Shown here one piece after another: positions 1 through 11,278 of a stretch of 64,000 nt of DNA (position 1 is its first letter; every line of letters starts with the position of its first letter). Made by a program: the position numbers and the translations under genes. The notes beneath the pieces were generated by a model. It ran no database searches. It had not been told where the DNA came from and worked only from the letters and a program-made list of their open reading frames with translations. Origin of the DNA: Culex pipiens pallens (lineage: Eukaryota; Arthropoda; Insecta; Diptera; Culicidae); assembly GCF_016801865.2 (NCBI RefSeq), contig NC_068939.1:62961273-63025272 (forward strand), written 5' to 3'.

Positions 1-1000
1 GAAACCTCTACGTTTTCACTTTTTTAATTGGAATGAAGCTGTGTTCAAGTTTTTTCCTACAATGCACTATTTTGCAAAAACTTAGAGAGCTACTAAAAGT
101 TCTTATTATTATGTTTTCTCAATTTGTATCAATAAGTGTTCGATGGAGACATTTAGTTATCCATGTTTTTTTTTTTCATGGACGTATTTTTTATGTTGAA
201 CATCTAATTCCAAAGAAATTGCATTCAATTATTAAACCAATATCACTTTCGCGTAAAAAAAACCCCTCCAACCCCATTGACTATGTACCGAATATTATGA
301 TTACGATTATTGTTTTCTATTATTCTTTTATTGCCCTGCAATTCCAGCACTGTTTTCGGTGTACACGTGCCGCACCACGTGCCCTTCCAGTAAGCATCAT
401 CCTCTCAGCAGCCAGTGGAGAGTGGCTCGATTTGCTCCAATGAAGTTATGATGTGACCATCAATTAGTGTTGGGATGGCCAATAAAGCGACGATGCCCAA
501 TAAACCATCCACGTGGAAATAGCTAGTCAGCCGGAAGATCGTACCGACTAGAGGGTCCGTTGCACGTGCCATGGCCGAGTTGTTTGCGGAACGGATGGAC
601 AATTGCGGACACTGATTTTATTAGATCGGATTTATGTGCAGGCTTGTTCTGGCGATTGTCCGGCGATTATAAGTGAGGTGGATGTTATTTTTCTAGGATG
701 GGATTCCGTTTCTATGGTGAGACTTAAGCTGCGTCTTGGCGAAAGAATGGATTCTTGAGAGCTATGCTACACGGAGAGCAATTTATGTTTGATCAATGGT
801 TGAGCTAACAAATTTAGATTGACAATTGTTATCGTTATAGCTTTGCTTTCTTTGGAAATATCTGTTTTCATCGAACCATCTATAATCACAAAAAATAATT
901 CAAATCAAAATTCACCTTGGCGTTCTATATTGCGAGATTCCTACTTGAAACTAGGTATGCGAAGGCTTGAAACGGCGAGGCAATCCAAACTTTTTTTTAC
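1..1000. other. Anonymous AT-rich DNA with one doubtful ORF
   Basis: No recognisable gene. The part before 360 is AT-rich with homopolymer runs. From about 360 to 780 base composition is more balanced. The minus strand there has a 65-codon open frame (602 to 405) whose product has a hydrophobic middle (GLLGIVALLAIPTLIDG) and no family I recognise. It could be a fragment of a real exon or chance. I see no splice signals or upstream continuation that would decide. Confidence 0.5.
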
Positions 1001-1002
1001 AC

Positions 1003-1090
1003 CTAAGCTTCCATCCACCTCGGGATTCGAACTGACGACCTTTAGATTGTGAGTCCAACTACCGTCCAGTGACTCTACCGAACAGGTTAT
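1003..1090 (-). repeat. tRNA-like SINE fragment
   Basis: Read on the minus strand, this contains a pol III B-box-like GTTCGAATCCC preceded by a tRNA-like anticodon region (CTCACAATCTAAAGGTC), in the order expected for a tRNA. The acceptor arms do not pair well, so it is not a working tRNA gene. It is most likely the head of a degraded tRNA-derived SINE. Confidence 0.45.
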
Positions 1091-1289
1091 ATATATCCAG
1101 AAGATGACTCCTACTATTGGGCTTAGCTAACGATCTAACTTCTATGTTTGAAAATTGCAAAAAATGATAATTTTGGGATTATGAATTTCCAACTTTGCAC
1201 TACCTTTTCTTTTCTCGGCTAGAGTGAGACTGGAGAAGTTTTTATTTTGGAAATTTTTAGGAAATATCGTCAGTTGAATTTTTATGGCT

Positions 1290-1373
1290 AATTCGTCGCT
1301 AACATTTCAAAAAGCGTCATGAACATAGGTTTTACGTGAGACATAGTGCTTATTAAAATGTTAGCGACAAATT
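1290..1373. repeat. Short inverted repeat (18-bp arms)
   Basis: AATTCGTCGCTAACATTT at the left is matched in inverted orientation at the right with one mismatch, around a 47-base spacer. This is probably the core of a small foldback element. Outer ends and target duplication are not clear. Confidence 0.5.
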
Positions 1374-1494
1374 GGAAAACAAATACTAAATTTATTTTTT
1401 TTTTACTTATTTAATTCTTTACAATGCTCTTTTTCCGAAATATTTTGTCTGACTTTCAAAGTCATAAGAGTTAAATTGTTAATAATATTTACAT

Positions 1495-1740
1495 TACAGA
1501 CTCGATTATCCGAAGGCCTTGGAAAAATTTCACCTCGGATAATCTAATTTTCGGATAATCGAATCACGAAAAAAAAGGTTTTTCGTTGAAAACAAGATGG
1601 TGGCCAAAAAACGATGATGAAATACTAAAAATATGAGTTTTGTAATTTATTATGCAATCAACCACTCAAATTTGACTAAAATTGGGTGGCAGAACTCAAA
1701 TTTGATGTTAAAAGTACGAAAAAATGAAAAACGAAGTATT
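1495..1740. repeat. Pogo/Tigger-type MITE, partial
   Basis: Begins with CAGACTCGATTATCCGAAG, matching the terminal CAGTCCAGACTCGATTATCC of the element at 63215. Several internal copies of CGGATAATC follow. A later part (about 1660-1720) matches the reverse complement of 63340-63400. So both loci are damaged copies of one family. The CAG start and the TA at the 63215 end fit pogo/Tigger non-autonomous elements. The right end was not delimited. Confidence 0.55.
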
Positions 1741-2154
1741 TTTTTTTTCACAAAAATTCAATTTCCCAAAATTCGCATTTTTCAATTTTTGATTTTTTTA
1801 TATGTTTTAGGGGACAAAACCCCGCATCTTTTATGTCATTTAGAAGTAAAATTTGAAAATGAATAATTTTGTTCTAAATGAAAAAATAACCCTTCTGGAT
1901 TAATGTAGATTCAAAAAGTAAATTAAATTTCCCTTAAAATGACATGTTCAAAAAAAAATTACAGTTGAGTAACGGAAAATGGAGTATTTAAAACTTATTA
2001 AGTGTTTTTATCGATAAAAAAAATACGTTTTTAAGAATGTTGAGTACGCCATCAAATCAAGCGTCCAATTTTACATAAAAGTCCCTTTGACACCACATTT
2101 CCATCTCATCACCGTTTCAGGCTGCAAATTATTGAAAAAACCATCTTTTTCGTA
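1741..2154. repeat. Diverged fragment of the large palindrome family
   Basis: Contains ATATGTTTTAGGGGACAAAA, close to ATATGTTTTAGAGGACATAA in the arms of the giant inverted repeat at 49375-51310, amid similar AT-rich text. No coding potential. I infer an old, diverged copy. Confidence 0.4.
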
Positions 2155-2320
2155 TGTTCAGAAATGAAAGGGGTCGTACCGCGCCTCCATCACGAGATAT
2201 CAAAAAACGGACCTTGGATTCGTGATCAGGGACAAAAGTTACCCCTTAGGACAAAGTTTCACGCAAATCGAAATGGGGGCGGGGCAACTTTTCCCGATTT
2301 CGTGTGAGTTGGTAGAGTAT
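2155..2320 (+). repeat. Interspersed repeat, copy 1
   Basis: Matches 51510-51665 in the same orientation. Shared landmarks include CCTCCATCACGA, GGATTCGTGATCAG versus AGATTCGTGATCAG, TTACCCCTTAGGACAAAGTT and GGGGCAACT. About 150 bp are recognisable. Family unknown to me. Both copies lie next to palindrome-family sequence, so this may be part of a larger element. Confidence 0.65.
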
Positions 2321-2579
2321 ATCTGTTGTATATCTGTTAAAATTTAAAGAGACTATGATGAACGAGCCGATGATAAAAAATGCCTTCATTGTACAAAAAG
2401 CAACCTCAAAAAATGTCAGCCCAATAATAAGTACTAAAATCAAAATTCCACGAAATCGGTCGCTTTTGAAGAGAATTTTATGAAAATGTAAAATCTGAAA
2501 CGGACCAAAAATCTATAATCTTTAATTTTCCAATATGTAACAGTCAACACGAAGCTTGAACTCTTGTTATTTTTAGTCG

Positions 2580-3654
2580 AGAAACTGTTGATACACTCGA
2601 GAAGGAGAGTTGGCAGCCCTGCCATCGAGAGCAGACGCTGGTGGTGTGCGGTCCGCGGAATTTGAATTTTTTAGTCGGTTGTTTTTATAGTAAATCGCGT
2701 GAAAAGTAGTGAAAAGATTATACAATGAGTAGATTTGTATGTGGAAAGTGAAGATTTCCTGTAGTTTTGGGAATATGGACAGTTTTTTTCGCTATTTTTA
2801 TTTCTAGGTCAAGGGTTTGACAGTTCATCGCGGCGGCTTCGCTCTTGCGTTTGTATTAGTGTGATGTGGGCTAGCTCGTTCTAAGGGTGGTATTCAACTC
2901 GTTAGAAAAATCAAATAGTGCGAAAGAAATAAAAGCAGTTTGCCAAGGAATATTTTTGGAAGTGTCATCAAGCAGCGCTCAAGCAATTTCATCTGCTACT
3001 GGAGAAGGTGTTGCAGATGGAGAAGAGTACCTGGAAGATCAGCAAAGCTTGGTGGGCGGTCTGCGATCAGTTTAGGTTGGTCGGAGAACGTGGATATCGT
3101 GCTGAAGCAGCAGCTGACCAAGAATTGCCAGCATATCTGTACGCCAGGATATGAGTCGTGTCGGCAGGAATAAGATCAAGCTGCTCATGAGCGCAGCTGG
3201 AATTCCGGACGCATACGACCAAAATAGGGACAACTCCCGGGTGCTTAGGACTACCAGAAACTTGGTGAGATCAATCCAAACTGAAATTTTCACATTTTGC
3301 CTACTTTTCAACAATTATTAAATACGCGCTGATCCCTATTTTGCCTGATGGGATTGGAAGTTGAAAGATAGGTCGAGGACCCGTCTGGTTCTTGTACTAT
3401 GTTTAGGCGGGGCCGGACAATGCCCAATGACCTTGGAATTGGGCCGCTAGGATCTCTGCCATTCTGAAATGGGTCATTGGAAGCAGTGCGAGGGCTGTCA
3501 CCACCTAATACCCGGGACTGAGATAAGCTGTATCAGCACAACCCAAGTCTGATACAAACTATACTTTCCCATAATTTCGCTGTTGGCCAGCGGTTATTGG
3601 ATTGGACCACACACACAAACACACACACACAGAAACTGTTGATACACTCGAGAA
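2580..3654 (+). mobile_element. Retroinsertion with 24-bp target duplication and (CA)n tail
   Basis: The same 24 bases occur at 2580-2603 and 3631-3654, bounding a 1027-bp insert that ends in (AC)-rich microsatellite (3608-3630). A long target duplication plus a simple tail is the signature of target-primed reverse transcription, so the insert reads on the plus strand. The 3' part (GATAAGCTGT, then TTCGCTGTTGGCCAGCGG) matches 48125-48231. The body has several short open frames but no reverse transcriptase motif. It is probably non-autonomous or a 5'-truncated LINE tail. Confidence 0.8.
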
Positions 3655-4559
3655 AAAAAAATCTTTTAAGGATGATTCAAATTAATTATGCAATTGAACT
3701 TACTTCTGGAGTTTCTTTTAAAAGGGCCGACAATAAACGAGATTTGGATTTTTTGCTTATTCGGTGTTTTTGAAAACGTCTTGAGTCCATTCAAAATACC
3801 CAAAAAGCGTGCTATTTTGTCGCACGTCACTTTTTGACGTTTCGAGAAAAACGCGTTTAAATGTTTGACCTTCAATATAAAAAAAATTAGAGCATGCAAT
3901 GTAAACAATAAAAAAAACACGTTTTGTATGTCTGACCGTTCTGTGCATTGTCCCAAAGTTTGGTTGAATTTGGTAGCCGAAGTCCCGAGCTATGATTAAA
4001 AATGCCTACAGTAGTCGGGCATGTTCATGTGTCAAAACGTCCTCTGACTAAATTCCCTTTTGGCCAGTTGACGCACTTGCAGCAATTTGCAGGGTGTGTA
4101 CGATCAGATGAATCTTCTTCGATATGAAGAGTGACATCAATGCACGGATTTTTTTCGGATTTCGTTGAATATTTCAGGAGTGAAAGCTATTTTTGGAGAT
4201 CTGTGAATGTCAAAAGGTGAGATAATTGATATATTCACAAAATGTCGTTCTTAAATCAATTTATCCTTAATTGGACGTGGGACAAGATAGCACGATCACG
4301 ACAAAGTTTTTTTTTCACTTCACCTAAAAAACTGTTGAACTGTGAGAAGAACGGTAATGAGAGCATCATTTAAATGAAAATGAAAACAAGTTACAGTAAC
4401 TTTCTTTCCAAAAGAGTATTTGAAAATAAAAGTTTGGTGCAGCTTATTGCACGAAATGCATTCATTGTACCATACTCTCGACATCATGAAGTACAATTCG
4501 ACTTTTTCCCAAAACTTCCATAAAATCCCAATAAAGTAACCAGCTGATCCTTTTGCCAT
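3655..4559. other. Anonymous intergenic or intronic DNA
   Basis: AT-rich sequence with no frame I can defend, no tRNA and no clear inverted-repeat ends. Confidence 0.5.
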
Positions 4560-5420
4560 AAATCACAACCGTTCTACGAAATAATTCCCCACTCACACTT
4601 CATCTTCTGCCGTCGACAATCGACCGAGACAAATGGCAGTTTTATTTGATCGTTCTTTTCGGTTGTCGTTATCATCAAATAAAAATCCCATCCAGCCAGC
4701 CAGCATGTGGTGCAGCAGCCAGTAAGTGGTAAATCCGTAACAATTGATCTGAACCAAAATTGAAAAAGCCCCATAAGAAAGGAAAGGAGGGGGATGTCTC
4801 TGTGTGTGAAAATGATGAAGACGCAACGGAAGAAAAAGCCAACCAGACAATCCCACCCTCAAAGCCACTCCCCCACAAGAGAAAGCTCCAGGGCAAGACA
4901 AAATACGACGAGAAAATCGAAAAATTAACACCCCACTGGTTGACAATGAGGCTCTCAGAGGAAAAAAAGAAAAATCATGACAACGGGGAGGATTCGGAAA
5001 AAGGACGAAGGCGCACCAAAAAAAAAAAGCCCAACAGATTCACTTTATTGGGCTTTATCGGTCTTTATGTCGTGTGGCTTATACGACTTTCTGCCTCAAC
5101 TCCTCCCCGGCTCCTCTGAAAATTGACTGACTGACGACTTCTGAAGAAGGTGCCGATGAGCAGTACTGTGGATTTTGCTCTTCTTCCGTTGAAAAAAGAA
5201 GAAAACGAAGAAAGCACCGGAAGCTGGAAGGCCTAACAACCTCACCACCAAATCTACCACCTTCTTGGGCACGGGGTTGGTTGGTGCGACAGGACAGGAC
5301 ATGCTTCAAGCAGACCCGTGATCCAGGATTCCGCAGGATTTGGGTGCCTAATCCTGCCACATAGGCACACATTCCGGACAGTGTTGGTTGGAAGTTTTGA
5401 GACTGTGCTAACATTTATTT
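4560..5420. other. Moderate-GC single-copy-looking block
   Basis: Less AT-rich than its surroundings, with purine-rich tracts on the plus strand (4760-5040) and no repeat partner elsewhere in the window. Several overlapping open frames exist on both strands, but they are low-complexity K/E/R-rich text and mutually exclusive, and I do not accept any as a gene. It could be a regulatory segment or a non-coding exon. Confidence 0.4.
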
Positions 5421-6149
5421 TGGATTTTGTTGAAAATTTATTTGAATTTCTAATTTAGAAATAAAAATCTGCAAAATTCATATAAAATATATACTAGGTA
5501 AAAGTCACGTTAATAAAATAAACAACAGCATATAAAATATACAAATATTTGGTTTAATCTGGTAATTTGATCTAATTTGATCATTCATCAAAATCACGCT
5601 AAAACCAGGTAAAACACATAGAATATAATGCACCTCATTTAACCGTGCAAATGTCAAAACTGAAGTAAACAATAAGTTGACACGAGAATGGTTATAAGGT
5701 TTGTAGTTGGAATTTATCATTTTTACTATGAAGTTAAGTTTTACTTGGTTAGAATTTGTCAAACGTACAAAAATGCGCAAGGAAAAATGTATTTGTCGGA
5801 ACGACCACCAGATGTCACGCGCGCGCTCGTTTGACAGGAGAAATTTGGCTGACAACGGATGCCGTAGAAACGTCAGTGCAAGAGACGGAGATTATTCTGC
5901 CGGCATGGAGCTGCGTGGGCCGTGTCCCGGCCATTCTTTCGCCTACTTCGTTTGAGTGCACACGCGCGTTGTTAAGTAAAGTTCTTGGCCTGCTGTATCA
6001 AGTGCGCAGCTCAACCGGTTCTACGCCACGCCCCGGGCACCTGTCGGCGGCTACGTTTATGTGCTGTGTTTATGTGCTAAGTTCGTGCGGAATTCTTGTG
6101 ACGACATCGACAGGGCGATGCTTCGGTCCCCGTATTCAAGGACATTTTT
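5421..6149. other. AT-rich spacer, then possible 5' part of the pogo element
   Basis: The left part (5421-5750) is AT-rich and featureless. From about 5780 GC content rises and stays high into the transposase remnant at 6150, so this may be the leader or N-terminal region of the same element. No helix-turn-helix or CENP-B-like domain could be recognised in any frame. Confidence 0.35.
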
Positions 6150-6830
6150 TCCAGATATGACTGTGCCGAAACATCAAGCGGAACAGTGCTCGCGTTTCTT
6201 CGACTACCATCAACTCCTTCTTTGTCGAGTATGAGTTGACTTCGGAGGGAATCCCGGCTCACCTGAAGATCAATTACGATGAATCAACGATGAACAAGCC
6301 GCCGATTTGAAGGAAGCAAACTGCTTATTGGTGATAACCTGAGCAGTCATCTGTCACCGGAAGTTGTCGGTCTGTGCGAAGCAAATCAAGTGAAGTTCAC
6401 CTTTCTTCCCGCTAACTCGACACATCTCACACAACCTCTTGATGTCTCGCTATTCCGGCCGATGAAGGGACAATGGCGGCAAGTTTTGGAGACCAGCAAA
6501 ATGAAGCACGCAACTGGAAATCAAACTTTTGGAAAAGCATTTTCCAAGATTGCATAAGCCTACGCTGGAAGGCCTAGGCTCTACCTTGGAGAATGATTTC
6601 ATCGCCGGGTTTGTTAAATGCGGGCTTGCTCCGGTTAACCGTAAAAAGGTACTCGCACGGCTGCCACAAGGACTGCAGCAAGAGGTGGAGGACGAAAATG
6701 TAACCGTAAACGACAGCCTGACCGAGTATCTCAGACTGATGCGCTACGGTAACGAAAGGGAACCACACAAAGAGCGCACAAAAATAGCTGAATGTGCCCG
6801 CTGGTCGCAGAGTGACGCCAGTTGATTTCC
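6150..6830 (+). pseudogene. Broken Tigger/pogo-type DDE transposase
   Basis: Pieces of a pogo-group (DDE_1) transposase lie in order but in different frames. A short INYDES-like segment near 6270 fits the first catalytic Asp. GDNLSSHLSPE (about 6330-6365) fits the second. LPANSTHLTQPLDVSLFRPM (about 6405-6465) is the classic motif around the third. A C-terminal part follows in another frame (6529-6822) with FVKCGLAPVNRKKVLARLP, typical of Tigger C-termini. The roughly hundred residues normally between the first and second Asp are missing, and at least one frameshift separates DDE from C-terminus. The copy is therefore dead. Coding-like text continues weakly to about 6960. Terminal repeats were not found. 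Confidence 0.88.
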
Positions 6831-7062
6831 AGCCAACAACATCGGACAACGTCGCCGAAGATCTACAAGAGTTGTCCTCAGCGATGGCGAGCAGGCCGAG
6901 CTGAACGACCTGGGCAAGCTGAGGGATCACGAGCTGGACAACATGGACCGCTGAACGAACAGGAATAACCCGGAGTAGACAGCTAGGTTCTCGTCCGAAT
7001 CGTCTACGGAAAGCGCGAGTCACGTCTCATTGGAAAAATCACCAGCAAAGTGGATGGAGATT

Positions 7063-7554
7063 GCATTGGATCATTCCTGTGCATATCTAATCTAATCTAA
7101 TCAGACCCTAGCGCAGCCAATCTTTCGAAGGGATCCTGGAGAGTGCCTTAGGTTAGATGACGCCTAGCACTCTTCTTGTCATTTATTAACATTTGTAGTG
7201 CGCCATTGCATTAGAATGCATTGAAACATCACAAGCGTTAAAGCGGCCAGGCCTACTGCGTAAAGCCGTATCGCAGAGATGACTCGTAATTGAGTTGAGT
7301 TTGAGCACTGAGTGTTCTAACAACAACACAATACTGAATCGTCAGGGGAAGAAGAAGCGTGGGACCGTGGGGACACACCACCATACGCTCCGAGTTTTTT
7401 TTGTTGTATTCGTTGGGAGCACCATGCTAAGAAGGTTTGGTACTCCGGGACTCTCTGGGATGGGACATTGTATTTCCACGAATGCCCTGGACACTGTTTT
7501 CCGTAGTTATAGCGCCACAACTCGCTCGCATTGGATCATTCCTGTGCATATCTA
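7063..7554 (-). mobile_element. Retroinsertion with 27-bp target duplication and (ATCTA)n tail
   Basis: Identical 27-base stretches at 7063-7089 and 7528-7554 bound a 438-bp insert (7090-7527). The left end carries repeated TCTAA units, i.e. a (TTAGA)n tail if read on the minus strand, so the element is inserted in reverse. The minus strand has a short open frame (7520-7317), but no known domain. Best explained as a SINE or the 3' end of a LINE. The target lies just after the broken transposase. Confidence 0.8.
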
Positions 7555-8290
7555 CAAAAAAAATCCGACCTTTTCGGGTTTCCGGATGTTTCGGACGAAC
7601 GTCCCTTCGCGTCTCAAGATGTATTAACTACTGTAAAGGAACCCTTCTTCCGAGTCAAAGCTACTGAACTAGGTTGTCGTTTCCACCCAGGTTGACATTC
7701 TAACGAGTAATCATATCACATCTATCACATCACATTGCTCTTCCTTTTCAGACACAGTTTTTACTAAGATAAGTGTTTACAGTCCACTTTTAGTCCGTCC
7801 AATTACTGACCGCGAAATATAACTGACGACTTTGAGAATAAATGTTTTCTGTACAAACCGCGAGTTCTGATTATAAACGAAAGAATCCGTATGTGTGTAA
7901 AACGCGTTCTGACCTGAAATCCCTTTGGCCATTTGTAAGACTTACATCAATTTTCAGGGTACGACAAGATAGTATCAGTAACAAAATTGTGTTTGCAAAA
8001 TAATATGGAAATGTTGCTTACTTATCTTTTTGAACAAAAACACGTAATTACAAATAAAAGTGTAATTCCCAATTTTTTATTGATTTGAAACCATCAAAAC
8101 AATTGAGTTGTAGTTTTATACATTAAACCTAGCATTAAACCGTTATTTTGATGAGATATTTGTAATTCATCAGTCAACTTAGTAGTGCTACCATCTGTTT
8201 TACTAAGCTTTAAAGGCTAAATTGAATTTTTGTATAAATCAAACATTAAATGTGAAATTCTTTGGTAAAAGTAGCATAAATGATAAAAAA
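7555..8290. other. Anonymous AT-rich DNA
   Basis: No gene, no clear repeat boundary. Becomes strongly AT-rich after about 7950. Confidence 0.45.
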
Positions 8291-8405
8291 TACTGGCATC
8301 AGGGGTTACGTTGGGTCTGGGGGTTGAGATTGGGTCATAAAAAAATGCTGAAATTTGTATGTCCCAATCTCACCCCCAAACCCAATGTCACCGCTTATGA
8401 CAGTA
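8291..8405. mobile_element. Palindromic TA-type MITE, copy 1
   Basis: 115-bp foldback element closely related to 16151-16265. Both begin TAC(C/T)G(T/G)CATCAGGGGT and end in the inverse (TGATGACGGTA in the other copy). The inner arms are GGGTCTGGGG / CCCCCAAACCC. TA at both ends suggests a Tc1/mariner-like target duplication. No coding capacity. Confidence 0.8.
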
Positions 8406-8454
8406 ATCGAAATGATTAACACGAGCTAGTTTATATAAGTAATCTGTTAAAAAA

Positions 8455-9540
8455 ACGTTACTTAATCCACCCTTAGGTGGTTGGTGCCTTCCTCACATTT
8501 GGGTGCTATCCAAAATAGACACAAAAGGCGCCCGAGCAGACAGAAATAACTTGGGAATAACATTTTTTGATATTTGAAAATACTAGGCCAATAACATTTT
8601 ATGTTATTTATAACAAGATTTGTTATTCGTCGTTATGATTTTTTTGTTATTGGATTGTTATTGTAATAACAGACTAATAACATATTTAGTGATTCTTCGA
8701 ACAAATCTTTGTTATTATTTTTTGTTATTTTAACAACTAATCCGATCATCCCAATAACAGTTGAAGGTATTCTTCCATAACAAAAAATGTTATTCACAAG
8801 TTGTTTTGGCTTTCAACCAATATCAGACCAATAACATTTTTTTTATGGTAACATAAACTGTTATTAAACCCGTATGCAAATATTGATTTTTCAAGAAGAT
8901 TCCATAACACTTTCTGTTATTTTAACAGTATTTGTTATTGACGAAAAAATGGCATGAATTTTATTATTACCGTCTGCCCGGGCGGTGTTTTTCAGTGTTT
9001 TAACAATTTGACTCATTATTCATACCACTAGATTGGGTAGTCAGATCTTCATATTGCAGGGCACTTATGTGCTTACAACTAATGATAGGGTATTCAGATC
9101 TCCAATCCAATTCGTGCTCATTGAAAAGGTCTTTTAGTTACCTATCCAAAGATAAGTCGCATGATAGATCCGGACAACGTTTTCATCAAAATATCTGAGA
9201 TCCGGCCTCCAAAAAGTGCATAAATATCACTTAAGTTCTTATAACTTTTGATAGGGTTGTCAGATCTTCAATGTCTTGGACGCGTTGGAAAGGTCTTTCT
9301 AACAATATAAAGCATGACGGATTTTCTTACAAAAACCACCCTTTTTACAATCTTCCAAACTTTAGTCAAAATCGTTTTTTTAGCATAACTTTTGAAGTAC
9401 TTAACTTAACTGCGTAATTTTTAATAGTGACTTATGAACCACAAGACGGATCTAATGACCAAAACGGACAAAATCGGTTTAACCAGTCTCGAGATAATCG
9501 AGTGACAATTTTTTGATCAGCATCCCACCACACACACAGA
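8455..9540 (-). repeat. Common mosquito-type interspersed repeat, split by a MITE
   Basis: Starts with CACCCTTAGGTGGTTGGTGC followed by CTTCCTCAC, which is the inverse of the right end of the repeat at 22715-24400 (GTGAGGAAGGCACCAATCACC). The body holds degenerate copies of a TCAGATCTTCA-containing unit near 9040, 9095 and 9265 and ends about 9540 with (CA)n and GACATTTGC. The CCCGAGCAG MITE at 8531-8982 is inserted in it. No reading frame was identified. Confidence 0.65.
8531..8982 (+). mobile_element. CCCGAGCAG MITE, family A, copy 1
   Basis: 452-bp element with terminal inverted repeats CCCGAGCAGACAGAAATAAC and GTTATTACCGTCTGCCCGGG. The inside is full of TAACA/TGTTA dyads. It matches 54155-54590 and, inverted, 58751-59191. 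It is flanked by CG on both sides, a 2-bp target duplication. Non-coding, so it must have been moved by a transposase from elsewhere. Confidence 0.88.
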
Positions 9541-9830
9541 CATTTGCTAAGAATTTGATATAAACTTTGAAAAATATTTGCAACGACCTTTTTGCGGAAT
9601 CCAATATTTTTATTATAATATTTTTTATTAAAATTTTCCCAGTTTATTTGTTTGACAAAATCAACAGTTTGAAATGTTTTCAGTTTGAATCCCGACATAA
9701 TTTCGACATAAACATTGGAAAATATTTGCAGTGGCCTAAGATCTTGAAATAAATGATTTGATTTTGGGTGATCTCTCAAGTTCAAGCGTAACAATTCAAA
9801 ATTATAAATGTGTACCTAAGCTTATAACCA
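9541..9830. other. AT-rich spacer with a short direct repeat
   Basis: GAAAAATATTTGCAACGACC (from about 9569) recurs as GAAAATATTTGCAGTGGCC (from 9718), a diverged direct repeat. The GGCC...ATATTTGCA motif also ends the foldback at 47193-47664. Nothing coding is supported. Confidence 0.4.
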
Positions 9831-11278
9831 TCAACCAGCAGTGTAAACCATTGAGCAGAGACAGCTCCTGTTGAGAGTATGGACGAGGAAGGGGATGGCC
9901 GGTGGGGGGTTTTCCAAGGCTTAAGCCAAGACGTTCGTTCCGTGATTGTGGAGGCACACCAGGCGAAGACCGTGTGTATTAATCATTTCGATATCGATAT
10001 TTGTCTGGCTGCCAGTCATCGTTATGCTTTTGCCACCAGCCGGGGGTGGTGCCTTTTGTGTTGTGGCATTTTTCATCTTTTTTCACTTCCGTGTGAATGT
10101 TGGGAAACGGGTTGATTTTTCTTTTTGCTTTTTCTTTTGTTGTACCGATAGAAAACGAGAAATAAACATTTTTCACCATGACGGGAAATGGTTTCCGTGG
10201 TTTTGTTGTGGTTATGACGTTTCTTTCTACTTTTACGGTGGAATTCAATTTGGAGGATTTTGTTTTAAAGTGTTGAGATTCTTGAATTGTTTCATTGAAC
10301 ACTACTATTCGCTTAAAAGCATTAAAATTGATTTTGATTAACAGTTTGATGGTAGTAACGTTCCTATCAATTTTGAACGAATGTAATTTTGATATTTCAA
10401 CCTGTAGAACTTGAAAACATCTTTCCAAGAAATACCCTCTATAAATACAGTCCCATAATTACCCATAACCATTACAAATTGCCCTACTTCACGAGTCGCC
10501 AACTTTTACGCAGTAATTTCAGCTGTGACAAAACATCACTCAAAACCCGATTTACGTCCCCGCCCTCGCCTTCCCCGAAACTTTACAGCCCTTCGTGCGC
10601 GCCGTCGACATTTATTGCTCCAGTTAACATTTATGACAGTATTTAGCTCCATAAACTCACGGGCCAACCCCCGGAAAAACAGAGCATTAAGAGGTGTGAC
10701 ACTGTCGGCTCAGCGCTGCCACGTGGTGGCCACTTCCGGCGCGGCCCTGACGAGGGACAAAAACTTGTTCCCGCAAAGTTCTATAGAGGGCAGAAAAAAA
10801 AGGTTTTGAAAATTTATTATTCAAACAACTTCCGGCTTGGGTGACACTGGGGCTCGACTTCTTCGGACGATCATGGCAACAGGGGTTTCTTTTTCCGTTT
10901 TTGTCATTTTCCGCCGTCCTCAGGAAAACCACCTTCCTTCCGGAAGTAGGAAAAACTCATCGTTTTCTTTGAGCTACCTGGGGGTGGGAAATTCTGCGGG
11001 ATGAAAAGCGAACCAAATCTCGCTCATGCATAGCAGAACGGCAGTGATTTATTTGTTATAATAACATTGGCAGAAAGAATTAGGGGTGAAGTATTTGCTC
11101 AAAATATCACTCCCCTTAATATTTTTCCAAGATTTTTCTTCTCTCTCTTTCGTGATCTTCTTGAGCAAAGCTCAAGGACGTGCCCGTGCGCTGAAACGAA
11201 ACCATTAAAATAATACACTTTCCCACCCTCCCGTCAACCGTTACGTCATCTCGGGACGCGTCACTTTTGACATCCTTA
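9831..11278. other. Mixed-composition DNA, no accepted gene
   Basis: GC content rises at about 9860-10080 and 10540-11010. Open frames on both strands overlap one another and show no domain. No repeat partner occurs elsewhere in the window. A regulatory or non-coding exon role is possible but not shown. Confidence 0.4.

Noticed and set aside
4593..5414. Overlapping frames on both strands
   Set aside because: Low-complexity K/E-rich or W/F-rich text, mutually exclusive, no domain.
5756..6160. 134-codon frame before the transposase remnant
   Set aside because: Not recognisable as an N-terminal DNA-binding domain and not in frame with the DDE motifs.
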